NCBI GenBank assembly: GCA_944321085.1
Contig: CALUJY010000016.1
Coordinates: forward strand, 1 to 34,326
Length of the DNA: 34,326 bases
Direction: 5' to 3'
From: an uncultured Barnesiella sp.
GTDB taxonomy: Bacteria > Bacteroidota > Bacteroidia > Bacteroidales > Barnesiellaceae_A
Shown here: positions 27,564 through 34,326 of the stretch, in pieces
Layout: the number at the start of each line of letters is the position of its first letter
Position numbering within the stretch: the stretch's first letter is position 1
Notes under the pieces: generated by a model
What the model was told of the DNA's origin: nothing
Database searches by the model: none
The model's input: only the letters and a program-made list of their open reading frames with translations
Program-made: the position numbers and the translations under genes

Positions 27564-28691
27564 ATGCATAGCGACACGCGACAAAGCGCACAACATTTTC
27601 TCGATTTGATTAAACAATCGCATCGGGGGAAGTTTAAGGTCTACATCGGCATGAGTGCCGGTGTAGGCAAAACATATCGTATGCTACAAGAAGCCCATCA
27701 ATTGTCCGAAGCCGGAGTTGACGTTCGAATTGGATATGTGGAAACACATGGACGAGCTGATACAGAGGCTTTGGTTGACGGGCTCACTTTGATTCCACGA
27801 AGGAAGCTTTTCTATAAAGGGAAAGAGCTTGAAGAGATGGATACACAGACAATCATCAATCAACATCCAGAGATTGTCATCGTAGATGAATTGGCTCATA
27901 CCAATATTGAAGGAAGTGTAAATCCTAAACGCTGGCAAGATGTCATGCAGATTTTGGATGCAGGGATTAGTGTGATTTCTGCTGTCAACATACAGCATTT
28001 GGAAGGAATCAACGAGCAAGTTCAAACAATTACTGGTATTGAAATCAAAGAACGCATTCCGGACAGTGTGTTGGCCATGGCCGATGAAGTGGTCAATATC
28101 GACTTGACTGCCGATGACCTGATTGAACGGTTAAAGGCCGGTAAGATTTATCGACCTGATAAAATTGCAGCTGCATTGGAGAATTTCTTTACGCATGACA
28201 ATTTACTTCAACTCAGGGAGCTGGCACTGAAAGAAGTCACCATGCGAGTGGAAAAGAAGGTTGAAAATCAAGTTGTTTCCGAAGGGAAACTGTGCCATGA
28301 ATATTTGATGGCCGTTATTGATTCGTCCGAAAAACGGGCGCGTCGGGTAATTCGAAAAACAGCCCGTTTGGCCACACACATGAATGCTGCATTCATCGTC
28401 CTGTATGTTCAGTCGGATAAAGAAGATATGGATCGCATCCCGTTGGCAAATCAACGCTATCTGATAAACAATTTCAATCTAGCATCGGAATTGGGTGGAG
28501 AAGTTGTACGAATCCATTCAAACCATTATATTGAAACGATTGTAGATGTCTGTCAAAAACGTAAAATCAATACAGTCTGCATCAGTGGTCCTCGATTTTC
28601 ACTATATTCGCTGTTTTTAACGGCTCTTCGGTTTCGACATTTATTGAATCGATTAGCCAAACTCAATGTGGATTTAATAATTTTATCGTGA
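27564..28691 (+). CDS. Stand-alone KdpD sensor domain with universal-stress domain, no kinase
   Basis: Corresponds to the N-terminal cytoplasmic part of KdpD only. The 375 aa contain the KdpD domain with P-loop GMSAGVGKT (29-37), VETHGRADTEAL, VIVDELAHTN (105-114) and NIQHLEGINE, then a universal-stress-protein-like domain (about 235-375). The four-span membrane region, HisKA and ATPase domains of full KdpD (about 890 aa) are missing, and the protein ends cleanly at TGA. The next gene is a separate histidine kinase whose ATG overlaps this stop by one base (TGATG). Together they probably replace full-length KdpD. How the soluble sensor contacts the kinase is not shown by the sequence. Confidence 0.9.
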   Translation: MHSDTRQSAQHFLDLIKQSHRGKFKVYIGMSAGVGKTYRMLQEAHQLSEAGVDVRIGYVETHGRADTEALVDGLTLIPRRKLFYKGKELEEMDTQTIINQHPEIVIVDELAHTNIEGSVNPKRWQDVMQILDAGISVISAVNIQHLEGINEQVQTITGIEIKERIPDSVLAMADEVVNIDLTADDLIERLKAGKIYRPDKIAAALENFFTHDNLLQLRELALKEVTMRVEKKVENQVVSEGKLCHEYLMAVIDSSEKRARRVIRKTARLATHMNAAFIVLYVQSDKEDMDRIPLANQRYLINNFNLASELGGEVVRIHSNHYIETIVDVCQKRKINTVCISGPRFSLYSLFLTALRFRHLLNRLAKLNVDLIILS

Positions 28692-30412
28692 TGAATCTTC
28701 GTAACAGATTGACATTAGGTATAGGCGTATTATTCGTGCTGATTCTTTTATTAGGCCTCCAATCGGTCAGATCAGTCCGACAGCTTTCCGTTGCCTCGAA
28801 AGACATACTTGCTGATAACTATAATTCCGTACATTATGTAGAGGAAATGCTCCGTTCGTTGGATCGTCTCACACAAGACTCTACATCACGGGACGTTTTA
28901 ATAAATAGTTTAGCTCTTCAACAACAAAACATCACCGAAGTAAATGAGAAAGAGGCTACTTCTGCATTAACCCAAAAAATCGATGCCCTGACAGATTCGG
29001 TTTCTATCACCCAAATCCATGAGATTCGCAATGATCTCTATCAGATTATGGAGTTAAATATGAACTCTATACGATCCAAAAGTTCGGATATGGAATCACG
29101 TGCAGAGGGCGCAGTCCATTGGCTTACCATATTATCTATACTGTGTATCTTATTGGCGGCTATTTTTCTGATTCGCTTTCCAGCTATTATCTTGCGACCA
29201 ATCGATAAATTGAAACAAGGAATCACCCAAATCGCCAATTACAATTATGATGAACGTCTCGATTTCGGCGACAACAAAGAGTTTCGTGCAGTTGCCACTT
29301 CATTCAATGATATGGCCTGCAAACTGTCAGAATATCGACGTAGCTCTCTCGACCGGCTTATGACAGAGAAGAAAAGAATAGAAGCCATCGTCAACAGTCT
29401 GCATGAACCTATCATCGGTTTGGACTCGGAACGCAATATTCTTTTCATGAATAACGAGGCTTTTTCAATCCTGAACCTGAAACGAGATAATATCATAGGA
29501 CGTAATGCGGCAGAAATAGCCCTGAATAATGATCTGCTGAGACGACTCATCCGGGAAGTGTACGCAGAAAACGACAATGATCATGAACATGAGCCATTGA
29601 AAATTTATGCAGACAACAAAGAAAGCTATTTTCAAATGGATAATATTCCATTATACATAAATCCCGTAGGTGAAACTCAACAACAGTTTGTCGGGAATCT
29701 TATTATTTTGAATAATGTCACCAAATATAAAGAACTGGATTCTGCCAAAACGAATTTCATTGCGACAGTCTCTCATGAGATGAAAACTCCTATCTCGTCG
29801 ATACTGATGAGCCTGCAATTACTCGGAGATTCCCGGCTTGGCTCTCTCAATGAAGAACAAACCCAATTATTAGGTAGTATTCGAGAAAGTAGCAATCGAC
29901 TGTTAAATATTACCGGCGAGTTGTTGAACCTCACTCAGGTAGAATCAGGGAAATTAAAGCTGATGCCTAAAATCATAAAGCCTATTGAATTGATCGAATA
30001 TGCTATAAAAGCCACACAGGTATTGGCAGAACGGTTTCACTGTTTTGTAGAGGTAGAATACCCTGAAAAAATATCGAAATTGTTTGTGGACAACGAAAAA
30101 ATAGCTTGGGTTATTACCAATCTACTCTCGAATGCTATACATCACTCTCCGGAAAATTCCCGCATTATTATCGGAGCAGCACAACATGACAAGCAAGTGG
30201 ATATTTTTGTGCAAGATTTCGGCCGCGGCATAGACCCTCGTTATCATAAGAGTATCTTTGACAGATATTTCCGAGTTCCCGGCACCAAAGTTCAGGGAAG
30301 CGGATTGGGACTGGCCATCTCGAAAGATTTTGTGGAGGCACATGGAGGTACTATCTCTATTGAAAGTGAAATTGGGAAAGGGTGCCGATTCACCATATCG
30401 CTCCCGGTTTAA
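28691..30412 (+). CDS. Membrane histidine kinase (HAMP-PAS-HisKA) of the kdp cluster
   Basis: Sensor kinase probably phosphorylating the response regulator at 20586. The ATG at 28691 (573 aa) is preferred to an adjacent GTG. It has a first span near residues 9-22, an extracytoplasmic region, a second span near 145-165, then HAMP, a PAS domain (about 230-340, with ILNLKRDNIIGRN), HisKA with phospho-acceptor H362 in SHEMKTP, and the ATPase domain with NLLSNAIHHSP (N box), DFGRGID (G1) and GSGLGLAISKDFVEAHGG (G2). The architecture resembles the NtrB/PilS-type partners of sigma-54 regulators more than KdpD. It overlaps the kdpD-like gene and ends the operon. Confidence 0.92.
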   Translation: MNLRNRLTLGIGVLFVLILLLGLQSVRSVRQLSVASKDILADNYNSVHYVEEMLRSLDRLTQDSTSRDVLINSLALQQQNITEVNEKEATSALTQKIDALTDSVSITQIHEIRNDLYQIMELNMNSIRSKSSDMESRAEGAVHWLTILSILCILLAAIFLIRFPAIILRPIDKLKQGITQIANYNYDERLDFGDNKEFRAVATSFNDMACKLSEYRRSSLDRLMTEKKRIEAIVNSLHEPIIGLDSERNILFMNNEAFSILNLKRDNIIGRNAAEIALNNDLLRRLIREVYAENDNDHEHEPLKIYADNKESYFQMDNIPLYINPVGETQQQFVGNLIILNNVTKYKELDSAKTNFIATVSHEMKTPISSILMSLQLLGDSRLGSLNEEQTQLLGSIRESSNRLLNITGELLNLTQVESGKLKLMPKIIKPIELIEYAIKATQVLAERFHCFVEVEYPEKISKLFVDNEKIAWVITNLLSNAIHHSPENSRIIIGAAQHDKQVDIFVQDFGRGIDPRYHKSIFDRYFRVPGTKVQGSGLGLAISKDFVEAHGGTISIESEIGKGCRFTISLPV

Positions 30413-30423
30413 CTTCGGGAAAA

Positions 30424-30453
30424 GGGGGAGTAAAATAATTTATTTATTCCCCC
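30424..30453 (+). terminator. Terminator of the kdp operon
   Basis: An 11-bp stem (GGGGGAGTAAA / TTTATTCCCCC, one G-U) with an 8-base AT loop lies 12 bases after the kinase stop. The T-run after it is weak on plus (TAAAAATT), while minus has TTTT after the stem, so it may work in both directions. Confidence 0.65.
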
Positions 30454-30621
30454 TAAAAATTAATGCCTGTTCCGCTTTTTTTACTTCGGAGATATTGAAA
30501 CAATCTAATGTCCTTTCACAAGGAAAAGACGGTTGCCGTTGAAAATTTTGCTTGTGTTATTACACCGAATTTTATTCCCCCTTTAATTTAGAAGTTTCAT
30601 GAATATCCGACACTACATCCA

Positions 30622-31407
30622 TTAAATTTTTTCTCTCAACAGATAGAAACAGGTAGTACTGAAAAAGTTGCGTAACCACGGAATGCGGGCTACCAATGGC
30701 GAAAGGACGCGGGGACGCAGCCCGAATTTTATCTCATAGTGCGGATTGACAAAGTACAACCGACGGTCTACGATGGAATAGCCTGTCTCACCGACAATCT
30801 TCTGGAACATCTCTATCGTTGTACCGGTCTCTTTCACGTCTATAAGATAGGCTATCATGGCATTGCTCTCGCCTGCCAACTGCAACACATATTTATACAG
30901 GAAGCGTGGCAGCAAATGCACAAACGGCAGGTGCGACACAATGCGGCTATGAGCTATTTGCTGATGCCCTCCGAAGGGCATTTGCCATGCCGGGAAGCCA
31001 ACAAAAATAATTCCGCCGGGAGCCAAGTATTGCCGCGTCTTCTCCATAAAGCCCCGTTTGTCGGCAATATGCTCTATCACATCGTGTACCAGAATGAGGT
31101 CGAACTGATGACGCAACTCGCGCAGCTCGAAGATGTCCGATGCTATGAAAGTGCCTTCGGCTTGCGACTCTTCGAAGTATGTTCGCGCCTGTTCTATACG
31201 CAAGATATCCATATCCACCCCGCACACCTTGCTGCCTCGACGGGCAAACGGCAAGAGATTCCCCCCTTCGCCACATCCTATTTCGAGAATGTGGGCATCC
31301 TCCCACTTTATAGAAGTCGCCGTCTCTATATAGGGGATAAAATACTTTTCGGAGGTATCGGCAAGTTCATCGAAGTATTGCCGACGGTTTTGATGCCGGT
31401 CTTGCAT
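30622..31407 (-). CDS. Class I SAM-dependent methyltransferase
   Basis: Transfers a methyl group from S-adenosylmethionine; the substrate is unknown. The ATG at 31407 gives 261 aa starting MQDRHQNRRQYFDEL. An upstream in-frame start (31596) is rejected because a -7 box lies between them and the extra residues look non-coding. The SAM site shows ILEIGCGEGGNLLPFA (motif I), VCGVDMD (motif II acidic residue), DLILVHDVIEHI (motif IV) and LAPGGIIFVGFP (motif V). The Methyltransf_11/UbiG-like layout fits O- or C-methylation of a small molecule or lipid. Codon use (Ile ATA common) resembles the flanking genome rather than the kdp block. Confidence 0.85.
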   Translation of the reverse strand: MQDRHQNRRQYFDELADTSEKYFIPYIETATSIKWEDAHILEIGCGEGGNLLPFARRGSKVCGVDMDILRIEQARTYFEESQAEGTFIASDIFELRELRHQFDLILVHDVIEHIADKRGFMEKTRQYLAPGGIIFVGFPAWQMPFGGHQQIAHSRIVSHLPFVHLLPRFLYKYVLQLAGESNAMIAYLIDVKETGTTIEMFQKIVGETGYSIVDRRLYFVNPHYEIKFGLRPRVLSPLVARIPWLRNFFSTTCFYLLREKI

Positions 31408-31533
31408 AGCTCTTTGCTGTAAAAAAACGAACTGTTTACTGTCACATATCTGCCGGCCGGCTACGAACACGCGTTTACCGCACGCAAACGTCAGGCTTAC
31501 CGGCACATACCGCTGCGACTCGTGTTTATGTGA

Positions 31534-31541
31534 CAAAAGTA
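31534..31541 (-). promoter_or_regulatory. -7 box of the methyltransferase promoter
   Basis: The minus strand reads TACTTTTG. Transcription would start near 31528, leaving a leader of about 120 bases before the start at 31407. No -33 element is clear. Confidence 0.45.
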
Positions 31542-31721
31542 ATAAATTTTGTTTCTTATTTATCGGCAGAAGAGGAAAAACGACAGAAATACTCATAGGA
31601 CGACAGGGTATGGCATATCATCGACGAGAAAAACTTGTCGTATTGTCGCCTATTGTTGTGGCAGGATAGCCGTTTTGGGTTAAATTTGCAATTACCGACA
31701 CACCTTTTCAAGGTAAATACG

Positions 31722-31729
31722 TACCTTTG
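31722..31729 (+). promoter_or_regulatory. -7 box of the promoter for the unrecognised 159-aa gene
   Basis: TACCTTTG matches TAnnTTTG, 22 bases before the ATG at 31752. It leaves a very short leader and supports that start over upstream in-frame codons. Confidence 0.5.
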
Positions 31730-31751
31730 CACCCGAAATAATAATATTGGT

Positions 31752-32231
31752 ATGGGATATAGTTTTGGAATAACTCTCGATGAATTGTACCGTGCTATCG
31801 GCAGGGAAGTGTATGAGCAGTGTATCGTCAAGAAATCTCTCGCCCGTATCGATGAACGCGGCTTGTTCCCGACTCCTTATAAGCGGGAGGATTACAAACC
31901 CGAGGGGCGTTCCCGCGGCCAAAATTTTGCGGCGTTGCAACTTGCCTGCGAGGTTATCGACGACGCAGGAAACATCATTTCGCGCGAAGGTTTCGAGTCG
32001 TTTGCCGAGATGAATGTCGAGGTATGCGACCTGCTCAACGAGTTTCCCGAAGGGCATTTCTCGAAAGTCATGGTGCAACTGGTAGCTTTCGTAAATATCT
32101 ACGAAAGCATATCAGACAAGTACATCGAAGACCGTATCGTCTCTGATGTCATAGAAATGCCTCTCGACGATAAGCCCAACCGCATTATCCGCGTCGATTG
32201 CCACCAGCTGCTGCACCCTCGCAAAGCGTAA
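31752..32231 (+). CDS. Conserved-looking protein of unknown function (159 aa)
   Basis: I do not recognise the family. Start MGYSFGITLDELYRAIGREV is chosen because a promoter box sits 22 bases before it. The sequence is soluble and mixed alpha/beta, with no signal peptide, membrane segment, Cys motif or known catalytic signature. It is rich in Glu, Arg and Asp, with a basic segment KREDYKPEGRSRGQ and a hydrophobic stretch VMVQLVAFVNIYESI. It is divergent from the methyltransferase with about 340 bases between the two starts and precedes the EamA transporter by about 100 bases. Composition and codon use are those of the flanking genome. Function cannot be inferred. Confidence 0.75.
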   Translation: MGYSFGITLDELYRAIGREVYEQCIVKKSLARIDERGLFPTPYKREDYKPEGRSRGQNFAALQLACEVIDDAGNIISREGFESFAEMNVEVCDLLNEFPEGHFSKVMVQLVAFVNIYESISDKYIEDRIVSDVIEMPLDDKPNRIIRVDCHQLLHPRKA

Positions 32232-32332
32232 CGCAAGCGAAGCGTGCAGGGACGGTCATGCGCCGAAGAGGGCGACATGACGGGCACAACAAGCCATAGT
32301 TTTCACACCACAGGTTTTTAATAAGTATTACA

Positions 32333-33304
32333 ATGGATAGGTATAAGGCCGGCGGTCATGTAGCGATGCTCACTGCCGGTATCGTATGGGGACTGATGTC
32401 CCCTATCTCAAAGATAGTCTTCATGTCGGGCGAGGTATCGGGATTGACACTCGCCACCATGCGCGTTACGGGTGCTGCCATCGCCTTTTGGATAGCCTCT
32501 ATTTTTGTCCCCAACGAGAAAGTGCCCCCGCGCGACCTCTTCTTGCTTTTCGTTGCATCACTGCTTTCCATAACATTCAACCAAAGCTGCTTTGTCATAG
32601 GGCTCTCATACACCACACCTATCGATGCCACGGTAGTAGCCACCACCACGCCTATCATCACCATGATACTGGCCGCTATCGTACTCAAAGAACCCCTCAC
32701 CAGCAAAAAAGCATTGGGCGTATTCATGGGGCTGAGCGGTGCTCTGATACTTATTCTCAGCGGCGCCCATGCACATAGCAGCCACACGGCAGTCAACAGC
32801 GTATTAGGCGATACCTTATGTTTCATCGCACAATGCTCGTTCTCCTGCTATCTGGTATTCTTCAAGAACTTCATCACCAAGTACTCATCCATCACCCTGA
32901 TGAAGTGGATGTTTCTCTTCGCCACTCTCTGCGTACTGCCTTTCGACATCAAAGAGCTTGCCTCTATACCCTATGTCGAGCTATCCTCCTCGGTATATGC
33001 CGGCATTGCTTACGTGATACTGATGGGCACTTTCTTTGCTTACCTGATGATACCCATCGGACAGAAACGCCTGCGCCCCACTACTATGAGTATGTATAAC
33101 TACACGCAACCTGTCACGGCATCGTTGCTGTCGATATACTGGGGCATGGACAACTTCTCGCTAATCAAAGCCGTTGCCATCGTATTGGTATTTTTGGGAG
33201 TGTATGTGGTGACACAAAGCAAATCGAGAGCTCAGGTAGAGGCCGAAGAGAGAGCGTTGAAAGCTGCCGAAGCGGAGAAATCGTCACAACAGCCCCATGT
33301 ATAA
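32333..33304 (+). CDS. EamA/DMT-superfamily transporter
   Basis: A drug/metabolite transporter of the inner membrane, probably an exporter of metabolites; the substrate is unknown. It has 323 aa with ten predicted spans in two EamA repeats (about 8-145 and 158-295). Typical features are GIVWGLMSPISK in span 1, the short inter-repeat loop with SAHAHSSHTA, and the second-repeat region PIGQKRLRPTTMSMYNYTQP. The last 25 residues form a charged Ala/Glu/Lys-rich tail (AEERALKAAEAEKS), which looks like a cytoplasmic helix and is longer than usual. ATG at 32333 begins the first span shortly after. It converges with the HAD gene 57 bases downstream. Confidence 0.88.
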   Translation: MDRYKAGGHVAMLTAGIVWGLMSPISKIVFMSGEVSGLTLATMRVTGAAIAFWIASIFVPNEKVPPRDLFLLFVASLLSITFNQSCFVIGLSYTTPIDATVVATTTPIITMILAAIVLKEPLTSKKALGVFMGLSGALILILSGAHAHSSHTAVNSVLGDTLCFIAQCSFSCYLVFFKNFITKYSSITLMKWMFLFATLCVLPFDIKELASIPYVELSSSVYAGIAYVILMGTFFAYLMIPIGQKRLRPTTMSMYNYTQPVTASLLSIYWGMDNFSLIKAVAIVLVFLGVYVVTQSKSRAQVEAEERALKAAEAEKSSQQPHV

Positions 33305-33360
33305 GCACAAGGGATAAGCAAATTGCACTGCTGTTGTATGACGGTGCGTTAACTCGGTTG

Positions 33361-34203
33361 TCAGATTGTCATACTCCACTCACCCAACAGGAAGCGAGCC
33401 ACTCCATCGACATCGTTACCGCCTATAATACCCGTCGCACATGCCTTGGTCTCTGCAACGGCATTTTCCACAGCGTATGAACGCGATGCCACTTCAAACA
33501 TAGGTATATCATTACGGTTATCGCCGAAAACCACTATCTCATCGGCTCCAGCATCACGGGCCAACCGTTCTATGGCCGCAGCCTTAGAAGTTGCCATCGG
33601 ATATATCTCCAAATATCCCATGCTGCTGTCGGCAATATCCCGATATAAATAGCTCTCATGCCCGGGCAAGGCGACCACCGCCTCGTGGGCTGCACACAAC
33701 TTATCATATTCGCCCATGCAGAAAAGCAATATCGTTTGTTCCGAAAGTCGATTGTAATGAGCTACTTCGATAAAACGTTTGTAGGGCGAACCTGTACGTT
33801 CCGACACGAAACACTCTTGTGCCGCCGACAATGGCGGACGATATGCCACATGCAACAACGACCCTTCGAGGTAATATATCATCGGCGACAGGCCTTCCTG
33901 CAATAACGCATCGACAATCTGCCGTGCTGCCTCCCGATGAAAAAAGGATGCCGAAAGGTACTCATGGCGACACAGGTCGTAGGTAAGCGCACCGGTCATC
34001 AGGACTACCGGAAGTTGCAATTTCACGGCCTCCATCAACGAAACGACCGTCGCCGGAGTACGTGCCGTGGCAATAGAAAACAACATGCCATCGGCTATCA
34101 ACTTATTGAGTGCCGCCGCCGTAAAAGAGGATACACGCGACTGCGAATTGAGCAACGTGCCATCTAAGTCGCTTACATACAGAACTTTATTTTGCCTTTT
34201 CAT
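33361..34203 (-). CDS. HAD-superfamily Cof-type sugar/phosphate phosphatase
   Basis: Probably hydrolyses a sugar phosphate, nucleotide or FMN-like substrate. From the ATG at 34203 it has 280 aa. Motif I is SDLDGTLLN (nucleophile D12 and acid D14), motif II IATARTP, and motif IV GDNRNDIPMFEVA with the metal aspartates. A C2B cap lies between, marking subfamily IIB (Cof). Another in-frame start at 34233 would add ten residues but lies inside the tRNA-Asn terminator, so it is less likely. The start is only 15 bases beyond that terminator's T-run, with no promoter space except a poor TATAGTTG box. It may depend on read-through from the tRNA. Confidence 0.88.
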   Translation of the reverse strand: MKRQNKVLYVSDLDGTLLNSQSRVSSFTAAALNKLIADGMLFSIATARTPATVVSLMEAVKLQLPVVLMTGALTYDLCRHEYLSASFFHREAARQIVDALLQEGLSPMIYYLEGSLLHVAYRPPLSAAQECFVSERTGSPYKRFIEVAHYNRLSEQTILLFCMGEYDKLCAAHEAVVALPGHESYLYRDIADSSMGYLEIYPMATSKAAAIERLARDAGADEIVVFGDNRNDIPMFEVASRSYAVENAVAETKACATGIIGGNDVDGVARFLLGEWSMTI

Positions 34204-34217
34204 TGCCTTGCAACTAT

Positions 34218-34252
34218 AAAAAAAGACCTGCACTCACCATCGTGCAGGTCTT
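34218..34252 (-). terminator. Terminator of tRNA-Asn, just before the HAD gene
   Basis: On minus an 11-bp perfect stem (AAGACCTGCAC / GTGCAGGTCTT) is followed by seven T residues (A run at 34218-34224 on plus). Its loop is 8 bases. Confidence 0.9.
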
Positions 34253-34254
34253 CG

Positions 34255-34326
34255 CTCTTCAGGTTGGACTTGAACCAACGACCCTCTGATTAACAGTCAG
34301 ATGCTCTAACCGACTGAGCTACTGAA
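34255..34326 (-). tRNA. tRNA-Asn (anticodon GTT), 5' end cut by the window
   Basis: On the minus strand the T-arm (GTTGG TTCAAGT CCAAC), anticodon stem TCTGA/TCAGA with loop CTGTTAA, and D-arm are complete. The loop gives GTT, read as Asn. The 3' acceptor CTGAAGA should pair with TCTTCAG, of which only TTCAG is inside the window, so two 5' bases are missing. Confidence 0.93.

Noticed and set aside
30443..30588. Near repeat TTTATTCCCCCT at 30443 and 30570
   Set aside because: It is only 12 bases, one copy is part of the terminator stem, and the region is AT-rich, so chance is likely.
19963..30621. tRNA-Leu end as an integration (att) site for the kdp block
   Set aside because: I looked for a second copy of the tRNA 3' end to the right of the kdp block (30413-30621) and found none, nor any integrase, so no att site is claimed.
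31408..31596. N-terminal 63-residue extension of the methyltransferase
   Set aside because: A -7 promoter box at 31534-31541 lies inside it and the extra residues show no conserved pattern. The start at 31407 is better.
1..34326. CRISPR array, insertion sequence or prophage genes
   Set aside because: No regularly spaced repeats, transposase, integrase or phage structural genes were seen on either strand.

Overview
The window is a stretch of chromosome from a member of the Bacteroidota, most likely the order Bacteroidales. The evidence is the repeated -7 promoter box TAnnTTTG (several with a TTG or TTTG element 19-21 bases upstream), the absence of obvious Shine-Dalgarno sequences before starts, the long-form IspG, a gut-type PL1 pectate lyase, FKBP-family lipoproteins, a probable type IX secretion substrate and a Bacteroidales-style kdp cluster. 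I cannot fix the family or genus from sequence alone.

Layout. Left part (1-11.3 kb): a shortened secreted pectate lyase (minus strand), tRNA-Glu(CTC), gyrB, then rnr-rpoN (RNase R and sigma-54, 32 bases apart), then a PAP2-like membrane protein, purE and long-form ispG on one strand. Middle (11.4-20.1 kb): an Lrp/AsnC regulator, two tandem FKBP-type prolyl isomerases, a sirtuin without zinc cysteines, a large secreted protein with a thioredoxin-like CxxC region and a T9SS-like C-terminus, a TGS/uridine-kinase-like nucleoside kinase, a mannose-1-phosphate guanylyltransferase and tRNA-Leu(CAA).

The distinctive part is 20.6-30.4 kb, a complete high-affinity potassium uptake cluster with unusual control. 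It encodes a sigma-54-dependent NtrC-type response regulator in place of OmpR-type KdpE. A well-formed -24/-12 sigma-54 promoter follows (TTGG...TTGCA, 22047-22063). Next come two unannotated small membrane proteins (37 and 31 aa), KdpF (26 aa), KdpA, KdpB, KdpC, an outer-membrane beta-barrel protein with an apparent frameshift in its signal peptide, a stand-alone KdpD sensor domain without kinase, and a separate HAMP-PAS histidine kinase. The kinase, regulator and sigma-54 promoter form a coherent circuit, and rpoN itself lies 14 kb upstream. Isoleucine codon use in this block (ATA rare) differs clearly from the flanks (ATA common), and the block begins shortly after a tRNA-Leu, which suggests lateral acquisition.

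Right part (30.6-34.3 kb) returns to the flanking style: a SAM methyltransferase, an unrecognised 159-aa protein, an EamA/DMT transporter, a Cof-type HAD phosphatase and a tRNA-Asn(GTT) cut by the window edge. Most transcription units end in clear hairpins, several of which share a GGCTGT/ACAGCC stem core.
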